Positions 12,501 through 18,889 of a stretch of 64,000 nucleotides of DNA are shown here, piece by piece. The first letter of the stretch is position 1. Every line of letters starts with the position of its first letter. A program made the translations under genes and the position numbers. The notes under the pieces were generated by a model. That model worked only from the letters and a program-made list of their open reading frames with translations. It did not search any database and was not told where the DNA came from. The DNA comes from Undaria pinnatifida (taxonomy: Eukaryota > Sar > Phaeophyceae > Laminariales > Alariaceae). The DNA lies in NCBI GenBank assembly GCA_012845835.1, contig JABAKD010000001.1:575501-639500 (forward strand). Direction: 5' to 3'.

Positions 12501-15500
12501 CCGATAGGTACATTGACCTCGTTTTCGATATCCGCATTGATGCCCATGTCGATACCGGAGCGTCAAGCCGATGTTCTGGCGGTACGTGTCCAGTACTACT
12601 GTATACTGTAGTGAAAAACTTGCTGGCGTGCTACGGGTATCTGTGTACAATGGTGTACTCCTTGTGAAACCACCCCGTTTAAGACGTTTCGGGAGATAAG
12701 GCCAAAGAAAATCGGCTTTCTGCGAAAAACATAACCACTTGGAGTTAGTCTGGGATTATTCTTTCAGCAGCAAAAGAAAATACCATAGTAACCTTAAATG
12801 GCTTATCGAGGGGTGGGCTTAGAGTAGGCACATCACTGTAGCGATGTGAATTGTTCCGGCTGAAACGTATTCGCTCGGCATCATTCTACCAAGGGGTTGT
12901 GTTTTATGGACTTGCAAGGTCTTGAAAATTAACCAAAAAATATCACGGCTATGTACAATATTCTCGTGTATACCAACGCGTGTTGTCTACAGTGTTAAAA
13001 ACATATTTGTATACCAGGTATGGGATGGGTACGAATTAATTTCACTTTGATCATTCGCCAACAAACGTAATCAGCGCGCAGTGTTGTCTTCCTTTCCTCC
13101 GCTGGCAGCTTTTATTCAGGTGTATTTTTTTTTGCCACGGTCGGGCAGACGAGGTAGTCAGATTTATTTATTCCATCGCTCTTAGATCGAGCATCAGAAT
13201 ACTTACCAGGTATATATCTCCAGGCAGGTTGCATGTGAAAATTCGAATCTACAAGCATGTAATCGGTCGACACGTGCAGATAGTCGTCTGGAAAGTCGGA
13301 GCATGTGTTAGTCTATAAATGAAAACAGCGTATCAAAGCAACCGCGTATGTACGTGTCGAATTTCGAGACCGATTAACGGCCGAATATTTTCTGCCATGC
13401 CCTTACCGCGGTTGACATTCGCGCGTGAATCTCCTACTTCACCCTGAATATCTGCTATGTCTTTTCAGGAGCTGACACTCGCTTACAATTTCCCAGGATA
13501 AGTTTAACGATCTGTCTTGTCATTCCCGTAGATGAGCTTTCCAGATTGAGTACCCCCCCCCCCCGGCCCCAACGCGCCCCCCTTTCCCCCCCTGTCACCC
13601 CCTCTCTCCCCCCCCCCTGCCGACACGCCCCCCCCCCCCCCCCCTGCCCGACCGCCCGCTGCTTCCGCCGCCGCTCCCGCTGCCACCACCGCCCCCACCG
13701 TATCCCTTGCCCCCCCTCTACTATTTCTCTTGTCCTTGCTCTCCCCCTACGCTCTTCGCGTTCTCCACGCTGTATGGATTACCTACTGCACATTTTATAG
13801 TTGATGGCCATCATCGATCGGGCGACATCACCCGATCCCGCCGATCGACAAACGATGCGAGAATTGGTAAGGAGCTTGCGTGACGCGAGCGACCGTCAAC
13901 TCAAGAACGAGCAGATCGTTTCCGCGGCTGCGTCCGAGGCTGCGGTTGTGACTGCGGCCGATGCCTCTTCGGCACCCAACACCCCGGCGGTGGACGCTGT
14001 TGCAGCCCTTCCTGGTGTGGTGGAACTCCCTTCTGAGGGCGATGTTCGGTTTCTGGAAGCGATTGTCGATGCGGTCATCGGTAACGACCACGGTGCTACC
14101 GCCACCGCTGCCACTGATATCGCCGTTGGCGCCACCGCTGCTGCCACCGCAGCTCACGCTGTTGGTGCTGCTGCTGTTCCTTCTTCTGTCTCCGCCGTTC
14201 CCTCCGCTACCTCTTCCACTGTTGCTTCCGCTGTTGCTCATACTACTGCTGCGGCTGCGACCGCTTCTGCCAATCCTGCCGTTGGTGTAATGCCCAGTGG
14301 TAGTGGTGGTAGTGGTCCGGCTTCGAGGGCTCTTCTCCCCACGCCGACCGCTGCAAGGATCCAGAGACTTCCTCCTGGCTTGTTCGTCTCGGGTAGTGGC
14401 GGAGCTGCTCTCCCCGCCCCGAACGCCACCGCCCCCGCTGCAACGACCACCACCGACGGCGCTGCTGCCACTACCGCGACCGCAACTGCCACCGTCGCCA
14501 GAGGAGCGGGAGCGGTGCACTACCCTCTTTCGGAAGGGGTCGCCGCGACGCCGGAGGGCAAGAGTAGTGCCGTCGGTGACATCGTCGAGGCTTCCCGTCG
14601 TGAACACGATTCCGGCGGTGGTGTCGTGGGTGGAGAAGGGGACGGTGACGGCTACGCTGGTCGGGAGCCGGCGCAAGCACTCGCCACGTCACAAGCCCCA
14701 GAGGTTTCCTCCCGCAGGAATAACCGTGTAGATGGTGAGAGGGTTGCTTTCGGCGCGGAAACACGCGATCTCGGACCCCCGAGGCACGTGCCGGTGCTGC
14801 GCGATAACGGCCCGCCGCTGCCGCCACCCCCACCTGTTGTACAAGTGACGCAGGCTGGGCGGTGCGCCGATCGCCAGATGGACCGTGGCAGCAGTGTTAG
14901 CGGCGCCTGCGGTGACTCTCGCGCCCGTGGTGGATGCGACAAAGCTGGAGGAGGGCATGCGACCCCTCCTAAGGCTATCGGAGAAGGAGTGGAGGCGTCT
15001 TCGTTGTCACAGCAGAAGAGCTTCGGTGAGAGTCGGGGTGGGGAGCACGTTGACACGGTGGTGGTGTCCTCCCCACAGCGTCACGGAGTAGAAGGAGGTG
15101 GAGATGGAGGAGTAGGGGGGGGGGGGGGGGGGGCAGCAGAGGGAGGAGGAGCAGGAGGAGGGAACGAGGTAGAAGGAAAGGGATGGGGAGGAGCAGGAAG
15201 AGAAGGGGCATGCCCAATTCCCCGTTCCGTAATTGATGGCGGATGGGCGGAGGGAGGGGAAGGAGGAGGTGGGGGCGGAGAAGGGGGGGGGGTGGGAGGG
15301 TGGGGATGGGGAGGAGAAGGGGAGCGAGAGGGGTCGCCCAGCCCGCGTTCCGTAGAAGGCGGCGGATGGGGAGCGGAAGGACGGGAAGGAGGGGGCGGCA
15401 GTGGAGAGGGATGGGGTGAAGAAGGAAGCGGAGAAGGAGAAGGTTGGTGGGGGGCAGGAGAATGGGAGACGTCTTCCAGCCCCACGCACCCAAGAGATGG

Positions 15501-16524
15501 TGGATGGAGGGGAGGAGAAGGATGGTGCAGGGGAGGAGGGAAATGGGGTGGAGAAGGAGGAGGAGGAAGACGGGATGGGTGGGAAGGAGGAGAAGGAGCG
15601 TCCGGTACCCCCCGGCGCGCGAGAGGAGCCGAAATCACTGCTGCCGCTCCCAGCGGCCACCATGACCACCACTACCAACACCAACAAGTAAGGCTGGCGA
15701 CGGCGAACGCCACAAACGCGAAGGACCATGCCGCGACACGAGCAGCGATGTCGCGCCGAAACTGCCGCGAAGAGTGGAGGACATATAGGGGCGGCAGCGG
15801 CGGAAACAGAAGCCACGGCAGCGGTAGCCGCGGTAGCGGTGACAGCGGAAGCCGCGGAAACGGTGGCGTCGCCGCATTCCGTCGCCGCAACAACCGACGA
15901 TCACGCGGTAACGCTTTCCCGCGCTCTGGCCCGCGCTCTAAGGTAGAGGCCGAGAGCAGCGGCGTCAACTCGCGCCACCACCAACAGCAAACCACGTTCC
16001 AAGAGGCAGGCACCGTTCTCCGACCCGTCCGTCAAGGAGCTGCTATTCCTGTTCCTGCTGTTTCGAGGACTCCATCGAGGTTTGCTGCCGGTGGCGGGGA
16101 CGACTTCTGCGGTGGTGGTGGTGACGGTAGCAGTGGGGGGGGTGGCAGCGGATGGCGCAGAGGTAGTGGTTATCTGCCGGACTCGCCCAGTGCCGTTCGC
16201 CAGGCAGGGTGCATCAGCACTGGTGGGTGTGAGGCTGGCGTCCCGTTCCAATGGCGCGTTGGCGCGCGCGGGCCCTCCGCCTATCATGTTACGGCGATGG
16301 GTGCGACGGGATACCACCCTCCGCAAGCTGGGTGTGACGGGCAAGCGGGGTACGGCGGGCAAGCCGGTTACGGTGGGCAAGCTGGGCCCCGTGGGCAAGC
16401 CGGGTACGGTGGGCCAGCTGGGTTCGGTGGACAAGTTAGGTACGGCAGGCACGCTAGGCACGTTGGGTACGCAGGGAACGCTGGGTACGCTGGACGCGCC
16501 AGATACTGCGTTCGCGTAAGGTAA
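260..16524 (+). CDS. Protein kinase with long low-complexity C-terminal tail (multi-exon gene, 5' partial)
   Basis: Exons read: 260-577, 5056-5202, 7685-7848, 7944-7993, 9461-9607, 10335-10403, 11591-11689 and 13801-16524. From 5056 onward the intron phases match at every junction. The joined protein shows the glycine loop LGEGGFGCV, the beta-3 Lys in YAVKKF, the catalytic loop VHNDVKAANIL, the metal-binding DFG, the activation-segment end GTLGFRPPE, the alpha-F DVFALAHVAL and an alpha-H/I region ATSPDPADRQTMREL. It should phosphorylate Ser/Thr or Tyr of unknown targets. The loop is HND rather than HRD, which makes it a non-RD kinase. Exon 260-577 ends in phase 0 and exon 5056 needs phase 2, so one exon carrying alpha-C is missing from my model. 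The tail of about 850 residues is Ala-, then Gly/Glu-, then Gly/Arg-rich, with GYGGQA-like repeats. The kinase call is secure; substrate, subfamily and the true 3' end are not. Confidence 0.78.
578..2867 (+). other. Kinase intron, T-rich, no confident exon
   Basis: Positions 590-695 are TTG/TTC microsatellite and 700-1070 is rich in T runs. Positions 1690-1765 resemble (reverse orientation) the dispersed repeat also seen near 8.1, 29.0 and 59.0 kb. A G13 run lies near 1858-1871, and 2640-2880 is a degenerate CTGTG-rich tract. The missing alpha-C exon should lie between 578 and 5055. The stretch around 1076-1160 can be read as an acidic helix, but its splice phases do not fit, so I do not call it. 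Confidence 0.4.
2984..3093 (-). pseudogene. Kinase exon copy A (inverted)
   Basis: Read on the - strand after an acceptor TTGCCAG, this encodes VPSHAHICKAMAVDDTDP followed by a variant of the MSAYF..GDF segment. It matches the exon at 5056-5202 in sequence and phase. It is opposite in orientation to the gene and has no donor, so it cannot be used as an exon of this gene. Confidence 0.7.
3178..3292 (+). pseudogene. Kinase exon copy B
   Basis: It follows an acceptor-like TTTTGACAG and encodes VPSHGNICQAKAVDNTDP then NMSAYFGL..GYFDDILWGG in the same phase as exon 5056-5202. Reading on past 3292 meets a G-rich tract with a stop, and the GTGAGT donor of the intact copy is absent. It may be a relic of local duplication or a cryptic exon. 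Confidence 0.7.
3453..3533 (+). pseudogene. Kinase exon copy C, cut by a LINE insertion
   Basis: It follows TTTTTTGTCAG and encodes VPSHVNICQAMAVHDTD and a few more residues, then breaks at a C12 tract where a LINE begins. The flanking intron (CCTATTCGCTCATCCTCG) is also shared with the other copies, so exon and intron end were duplicated together. Confidence 0.65.
3551..4826 (+). mobile_element. LINE (non-LTR retrotransposon), 5'-truncated 3' part, inserted in a poly-C tract
   Basis: The frame at 3573-4109 encodes a post-catalytic LINE region: YTYLGVEM (the YLG block after the RT fingers/palm), then LEYAGEVWE and ELGIHPLETNRDVIKLKW. A second frame, 4148-4642, ends in a Cys/His segment with CPCGTTVERKTHIVGEFE. 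There is an in-frame TAG at 3870, another stop at 4107 and a frame change, so this copy is dead. The RT catalytic part is missing through 5' truncation. Both ends abut the same type of tract (C12-A-CCC at 3535-3550 and C11-A-CCCCC at 4827-4843), which looks like the target-site duplication. The 3' end reads CAAATGAGTACG. It lies inside the kinase intron, within the array of exon copies. Confidence 0.82.
4893..5004 (+). pseudogene. Kinase exon copy D
   Basis: Preceded by TTTTTTGCGAG, it encodes VPSHGNICKAMAIDDTDP then DMTAYFGLATEDFNDKF in the exon's phase. It lacks the donor and runs into C-rich intron that leads to the intact exon 52 bp further on. Its upstream C-rich tract is where the LINE at 3551-4826 inserted. 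Confidence 0.65.
5056..5202 (+). CDS. Kinase exon: beta-4/beta-5 region (intact member of an exon array)
   Basis: Acceptor TTTTGCCAG, donor CTGCG|GTGAGT, 147 bp, entering with one base of a split codon and leaving in phase 2. The product reads VPSHANICKATAVDDTDP, then MSAYFNLANGDFDNILWG, then KGEQLR. This fits the HxNI motif after alpha-C and the start of the hinge. The phase joins exactly to the exon at 7685, recreating an Arg codon. It is the only one of five similar copies with a usable donor. Confidence 0.75.
5455..5622. mobile_element. MITE-like repeat, degenerate copy
   Basis: It shares the series AGTGCCGGTTGCCGCTATAG, the GTTTGgCACg block and the closing GGCACTATAGCGGCAAC with the elements at 8233-8417 and 8522-8686. 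The outer inverted ends are poorly preserved. No coding capacity. Confidence 0.5.
5836..6022 (+). repeat. 63-bp tandem repeat, three near-identical copies
   Basis: Unit starts fall at 5836, 5899 and 5962. Each unit holds GTATTTTGGCCAAATTATT and the near-palindrome CTAGACTATATATAGGCTAT. The copies are almost identical, so the expansion is recent. Because 63 is divisible by 3 the frame stays open through the array; I regard that reading frame as fortuitous. Confidence 0.9.
6237..6497. repeat. Exact 27-bp direct repeat flanking a 207-bp unknown segment
   Basis: The same 27 bp (starting TCAGTTGGGAAACCCC) occur at 6237-6263 and 6471-6497. Between them the - strand is open for 88 codons (6412-6146), with a protein-like stretch around VGLPWRGFPTDKLANFAG that I do not recognise. 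A perfect GGTTCGG/CCGAACC hairpin lies at about 6427-6443. This could be the remnant of a transposon, but no transposase motif is visible. Confidence 0.5.
6543..6632 (+). repeat. Tandem array of about 28-bp units built from the MITE terminal sequence
   Basis: Four imperfect units read GTGTCCGGCACTACAGACGG, GTGTCCGGCACTATAGAGGG and close variants. The block CACTATAGAGGGA is the complement of the terminal TCCCTCTATAGTG of the nearby MITE-like elements, so the array probably arose by amplification of a MITE end. Confidence 0.55.
6955..7021 (+). mobile_element. 3'-tail fragment of the C-tract LINE family
   Basis: It contains CGTCTCGAAAGGGATGC, TGGTCGAACGACTTAAGGC and the terminal CGAATGAGTAAGCACCC. 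These match the last 70 bp of the LINE at 3551-4826 in order and spacing. It is strongly 5'-truncated. Confidence 0.6.
7268..7495. repeat. Foldback repeat built on TGTCAGGAATCGTGAC
   Basis: The motif TGTCAGGAATCGT appears near 7274, 7457 and 7479, and its complement GATTCCTGACA near 7389. Another hairpin, TTCTTGAAAA...TTTTTTCAAGAA, lies at about 7420-7451. The stretch is AT-rich and non-coding and could be a small foldback transposon. Confidence 0.5.
7685..7848 (+). CDS. Kinase exon: catalytic loop and DFG motif
   Basis: Acceptor TTATTCCTTCCAG, donor CTCG|GTGAGA. It enters in the phase left by exon 5056-5202 and leaves in phase 1. The product reads LVAEAGTGLDFFHGHNYVH, then NDVKAANILVFPKEE, then KMADFGLAL. 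This covers alpha-E, the catalytic loop (Asp and Asn of HNDVKAAN) and the Mg-binding DFG. Asn replaces the Arg of HRD. A short Lys/Glu-rich insert sits between beta-7 and beta-8. Confidence 0.88.
7944..7993 (+). CDS. Kinase exon: short activation-loop exon
   Basis: After acceptor GTATTCCTAG this continues DFGLAL with GKRYGTRATAEGYCMQH in matching phase. The proposed donor CAC|GTTTCT is weak but leaves phase 0, which fits the next exon. Joining to 9461 gives about 23 residues between DFG and the PPE motif, a normal activation-segment length. The exon end is uncertain by a few codons. Confidence 0.55.
8070..8160 (+). repeat. Dispersed repeat (GGAAACCCGT...GGGGACAAATCACTTGG family)
   Basis: The segment ACAACTGGAAACCCGTATG...GGGGGACAAATCACTTGGA is shared with 52765-52805 and 58975-59050 (+), and in reverse form with about 28960-29035 and 1690-1765. 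Related sequence lies near 45497-45560. It may be the 3' tail of an unrecognised retroelement. Confidence 0.45.
8233..8417. mobile_element. MITE-like element
   Basis: The left end GCTGTGGCTCCTCTGTAGTG and right end CACTATTGTAGAGGGACCAC are inverted relative to each other. The interior is shared with the copy at 8522-8686. It has no coding capacity. No clear target-site duplication is visible. Confidence 0.6.
8522..8686. mobile_element. MITE-like element, best copy
   Basis: The element opens with CAGTGGTCCCTCTATAGT and closes with ACTGTCGAGGGACCACTA, an inverted repeat of about 18 bp with a few mismatches. The interior carries the pairs GCCGGTTGCC/GGCAACC. The ends recall Tc1/mariner-pogo MITEs, but a TA target duplication is not evident. 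It lies in the kinase intron. Confidence 0.65.
9049..9330 (+). repeat. ACCGAT/ACCGCT hexamer minisatellite
   Basis: Degenerate hexamers (ACCGAT, ACCACT, ACCGCT) run from 9049 to 9290 and end in (CAC/ACC)n near 9305-9332. A Thr/Asp/Ala-rich frame stays open through most of it and joins the kinase frame downstream. I favour intron because the joined activation segment is already normal in length without it. Confidence 0.7.
9461..9607 (+). CDS. Kinase exon: activation-segment end, alpha-F
   Basis: The product reads GTLGFRPPEAMGGKRVPC, VPAQDVFALAHVALQVV, then TAGLRAHSMFLSE. GTLGFRPPE matches the APE-type end of the activation segment, and QDVFALAHVAL the alpha-F helix with its structural Asp. 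Donor GAG|GTGGGT. The acceptor GTGGACAG lacks a pyrimidine tract, so an earlier start in the same open frame is possible. Confidence 0.65.
9700..9815 (-). mobile_element. Short retroelement tail (CAAATTGAGTA-CCCC family), degenerate
   Basis: The segment TCCCTACAATGCCGGGACGGAGCACGTCGG and neighbours match copies at 18745-18889, 29229-29345 and 41570-41690. The order of blocks is the same, and the G-rich side (element 3' side) is degenerate here. Confidence 0.5.
10335..10403 (+). CDS. Kinase exon: alpha-G region
   Basis: Acceptor GACGACATTAG, donor AATATG|GTGAGT, 69 bp, phase 0 at both ends. The product reads LVVSPYEWGMLEELDPAVLK then SNM. It joins in frame to 9461-9607 and to 11591-11689. This is typical C-lobe sequence between alpha-F and alpha-G. 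Confidence 0.65.
10690..11590 (+). repeat. ACCTTG hexamer minisatellite with a higher-order repeat of about 175 bp
   Basis: Degenerate GACCTTG/GACCTCG hexamers fill most of the intron. From about 11071 they are organised into three higher-order units starting near 11071, 11242 and 11420. Each unit ends in TTCCCACACGATGCCCCGCG followed by CAGGAA. The last of these is the splice acceptor of the next kinase exon, so the acceptor has been copied twice into the intron. The first two copies lead into GAAATATTACC with a TGA shortly after, so they would be decoys. Confidence 0.8.
11591..11689 (+). CDS. Kinase exon: alpha-G/alpha-H region
   Basis: Acceptor CCCCGCGCAG, donor CCCGAG|GTATGA, 33 codons, phase 0. 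The product reads EVLTYRNMTQPVYRRALF then NPDNVCAELSHMGPE. It joins to LMAIIDRATSP in the next exon, giving the classic kinase C-lobe sequence. The same frame is open upstream into the minisatellite, so retention of part of the repeat cannot be ruled out. Confidence 0.65.
12090..12430 (-). repeat. Tandem repeat with about 210-bp unit
   Basis: The block TTGAGAAAAATAAAAGTGCA...GATGAAAA...CTCATGGCCTGGGCAT recurs near 12098-12150 and 12305-12357, followed by a shared segment ending GAGATGTCCC. The same family, more extended, forms the array at 28195-28860. Open frames here are composition effects. Confidence 0.55.
12431..13546 (+). other. Kinase intron, nothing recognised
   Basis: Mixed-composition DNA without a convincing exon. 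It contains two copies of the short motif TACCAGGTA (13012-13020 and 13204-13212), which is over-represented in this window. Confidence 0.4.
13547..13800 (+). other. C-rich polypyrimidine tract and acceptor of the last kinase exon
   Basis: Runs of C up to about 17 and CCGCCG clusters lead to CACATTTTATAG at 13789-13800, directly before the phase-0 start of exon 13801. It is similar in character to the tract at 1-259. Confidence 0.55.
13801..16524 (+). CDS. Kinase last exon: C-lobe end and low-complexity tail
   Basis: It starts LMAIIDRATSPDPADRQTMR and continues ELVRSLRDASDRQ, which is kinase alpha-H/alpha-I. The frame then stays open for about 870 codons: Ala/Val/Thr-rich to about residue 240, a mixed Gly/Arg part, a Gly/Glu/Trp tract from purine-rich DNA (15090-15610), and a Gly/Arg end with GYGGQA-type repeats (about 16318-16440). 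The stop TAA is at 16522. GTAAGG/GTAAGC sequences at the very end (16515-16525) and a donor-like TTG|GTAAGG at 13864-13871 mean that splicing out part of the tail or adding another exon is possible. The kinase part is firm; the tail is an unbroken frame without recognisable domains. Confidence 0.68.
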   Translation: MMAIIDRATSPDPADRQTMRELVRSLRDASDRQLKNEQIVSAAASEAAVVTAADASSAPNTPAVDAVAALPGVVELPSEGDVRFLEAIVDAVIGNDHGATATAATDIAVGATAAATAAHAVGAAAVPSSVSAVPSATSSTVASAVAHTTAAAATASANPAVGVMPSGSGGSGPASRALLPTPTAARIQRLPPGLFVSGSGGAALPAPNATAPAATTTTDGAAATTATATATVARGAGAVHYPLSEGVAATPEGKSSAVGDIVEASRREHDSGGGVVGGEGDGDGYAGREPAQALATSQAPEVSSRRNNRVDGERVAFGAETRDLGPPRHVPVLRDNGPPLPPPPPVVQVTQAGRCADRQMDRGSSVSGACGDSRARGGCDKAGGGHATPPKAIGEGVEASSLSQQKSFGESRGGEHVDTVVVSSPQRHGVEGGGDGGVGGGGGGAAEGGGAGGGNEVEGKGWGGAGREGACPIPRSVIDGGWAEGGEGGGGGGEGGGVGGWGWGGEGEREGSPSPRSVEGGGWGAEGREGGGGSGEGWGEEGSGEGEGWWGAGEWETSSSPTHPRDGGWRGGEGWCRGGGKWGGEGGGGRRDGWEGGEGASGTPRRARGAEITAAAPSGHHDHHYQHQQVRLATANATNAKDHAATRAAMSRRNCREEWRTYRGGSGGNRSHGSGSRGSGDSGSRGNGGVAAFRRRNNRRSRGNAFPRSGPRSKVEAESSGVNSRHHQQQTTFQEAGTVLRPVRQGAAIPVPAVSRTPSRFAAGGGDDFCGGGGDGSSGGGGSGWRRGSGYLPDSPSAVRQAGCISTGGCEAGVPFQWRVGARGPSAYHVTAMGATGYHPPQAGCDGQAGYGGQAGYGGQAGPRGQAGYGGPAGFGGQVRYGRHARHVGYAGNAGYAGRARYCVRVR

Positions 16525-18744
16525 GCCGCGCGCGCTGCCTTGTAGAGCGGGCGCGGGGGAGGCAACGTGCGCGAAGAGCTCCAACAGGGGGGGGGGAGAT
16601 TGATAGGTTCGTTACCGGCGGATATGGAAGTAGTGTTTTGATATGGTGGTAGTGGTAATGGTGGGGTTACTGTTTCCGCATTCTGCTAGTCCTTGGAGAG
16701 AGCGGGGCTGTCATAATGAGGGGGGTGGGGGTGGTGGGGGGTAGATTCAGCCCTTTTGTACTCGTGGCTTATACGTGTTTTTCGTGCCGGAGAGGATGGG
16801 TGGCGTTTTTTGGTGGTGTTGGTGCTGGTGGTACACTTGCGTCCTTAGCGTGCTGTGCTACTTCTTGGCTGCCTGGGGTTGTGGGAAGAGGGGAAGGGTG
16901 TGGAAGGGTGGTCGGGTTGGTGGGTGTTGAGCTTGTTGATGGTGGATAGCTAAGCACGCCGCCCCAATACTCTTGGGTGAGATATGTTTCCACAACGGCG
17001 GTTGAGGTAGTATTGTGTGGAGAACGGCGTATTTGCTATCCAAACCACGCTACGCTCTGGGTTAGCGCGGTCGCGGCTGATGCCGAACTGCAGCAGTAGT
17101 AGTACTGTATGTGCCAATAGTCGATACTCGACTACCGGTTTTGGCACAGCAGTTTCACCCCTTTTCCCTTCTCCTGGCCAGCCGCTTTCTGGGTGCGTGC
17201 ACCTTTCGTTGTATTGGCAGCTTTGAATAGGTTTTCGCGTGGAGTCCTAGCGGACGCCGGTTGACTGTATGACGGTGGAAGGTAAGGAGCATGAAGACTA
17301 ACCCGTCCTTCCTTTTCCCCGCCCCCTCGCGTCGTAAAGGCGGTATAAGATTGGCTGGGGCGATTTTGGTGGGTGGTAAGATAGAAGACGCTGTGGTTTA
17401 CTTTCATTTTGTCAGGGAGGTTATTTTTCTCGTTACGTGTCGCATCTGCGTGTATGACCATGGTCGCAGCAGAAATTGCGCGTGGTAGTAGAAAGTATCA
17501 TGTGGCTGTGAGAGTGTCGTCTTTGTCTGTCCTATTTTGGCGGTGATTATTCTGTTATGGGTCTGGTTTCGGCAGCAGCAGCAGCGGCAGCTGCGGGTGC
17601 GCCTATGACGGTGGTGGCTGGGTCGGTGGCGGCTGTTGGCCGGTGGCCTGTGTTTCTGTGTTTCGTCGCTCTTGGGCACCTTTAGTAGAGTTTAATATGT
17701 GCGCGAATGTTGACGTTTATTGTGTGGGTGTACGCGTTAGAATTCGAACAAAGGTTTGACCCCCACACCTCCGGGCGGAACCCTCGCAATGATTGCCCAT
17801 ACTGCTGAAGCTGTACACTTCAACGGGTTTGGACCCCGGGTGCAGCATCAGAGAGCGTTATTTTTATACGCTTAAGCTCTACTACCGTATAGGAATATGT
17901 AGAGCTCGAGGTGAAGCTTGCTACGTTGTAGTAGAGTTGTACTGCCGGCAATCATTTGCGGTATTCACGCATTTTTCTTCGTTGAGAGGCCACAGTAGTA
18001 CCGTCCACCGAAAACAAGATTTTATTGCTGTAGTGCTCGTACTCATGTTGTCTTCAGAACCAGAGCAGGTTTCAGAAGCACACAAAATGGCGTACTTTCT
18101 GAGTGGAGCAGACAGGGTGGTGGGTGGGTGATGTTGGAGCAAACTAAATAATGTTTGGCGTGTGTCATGGAGAAAACAGTGTGTGTGCCTTGCCCCGTGC
18201 TTGCAGTATTATTTGGTGTCGTGGAGAAATGTCTTGTGTCCGTTGTCCCACGCGTGCAGTAGGCCAAGCAGCCCCCCATGTGGTACTGCTGGGGTGTGAT
18301 AAATGATGACGTCAGTATGCATGTTTCTGCTATTGGAATACAAAGTCCACGTTCATACCAAGTAGATATCCCACCCAAAATGTGAGTGCGGTTCTGAAAA
18401 CTTTTTCATGGTGGGGTAAAGATAACTACTGTATCAGGTAATGTTACTTTATTATTTTGTAAATCAACTTTCTGAAAGGGAGGATGATAATTATTGAAAT
18501 TGTTAACATGTTCAAAAGTCCAAAATCGCCGTGATGTCCACTGCTCGACAAAAGCTCGGTTCGTTATCTGATTTCACTCGCGTGCTGCTGTTGGGGGTGG
18601 AGATAGGGAGGAATCAGCTTTACCTGTACTTGTAGTGTTTCTTCTTCTGTGACCAACAAATAGATGAGGCTGGTGTGGTGCTTAAAAGTACAAATTTAGT
18701 ATCAACGGTGCTCTCGATGGGTGGTGCTGGCGGGGGGGGAGTGG
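16525..18744. other. Intergenic, no gene recognised
   Basis: Reading frames are short and none shows a conserved motif. The first 400 bp are G/T-rich, continuing the composition of the kinase tail. This is the beginning of the gap between the convergent kinase and ALDH genes. Confidence 0.4.
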
Positions 18745-18889
18745 GGTGTACTCATTTGATGCACATAATTAAGACCGTAGACCCTCGCATTGCCTTAATT
18801 AAGACCACTGACCCTTGCATTCCTACAATGTCAGAAATAAACATGTCAGGTTTTCACCGACTAGGCAGACAAATCGCGTGCACCAAGCG
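18745..18889 (-). mobile_element. Short retroelement (about 145 bp) flanked by G-run target duplications
   Basis: On the + strand it runs from TGTACTCATTTGATGCAC to ACCAAGCGCG, so its 3' end (CAAATGAGTACA) faces left. The left flank CGGGGGGGGAGTGGGG and right flank CGGGGGGTGGGGGGGG look like a duplicated target. An internal segment of about 30 bp (AATTAAGACC..GACCCT.GCATT) is itself duplicated. No coding capacity. Confidence 0.6.

Noticed and set aside
15007-15816. Long Pro/Ser-rich frames on the - strand
   Set aside because: Shadow of the purine-rich kinase tail; all frames are open because of composition.
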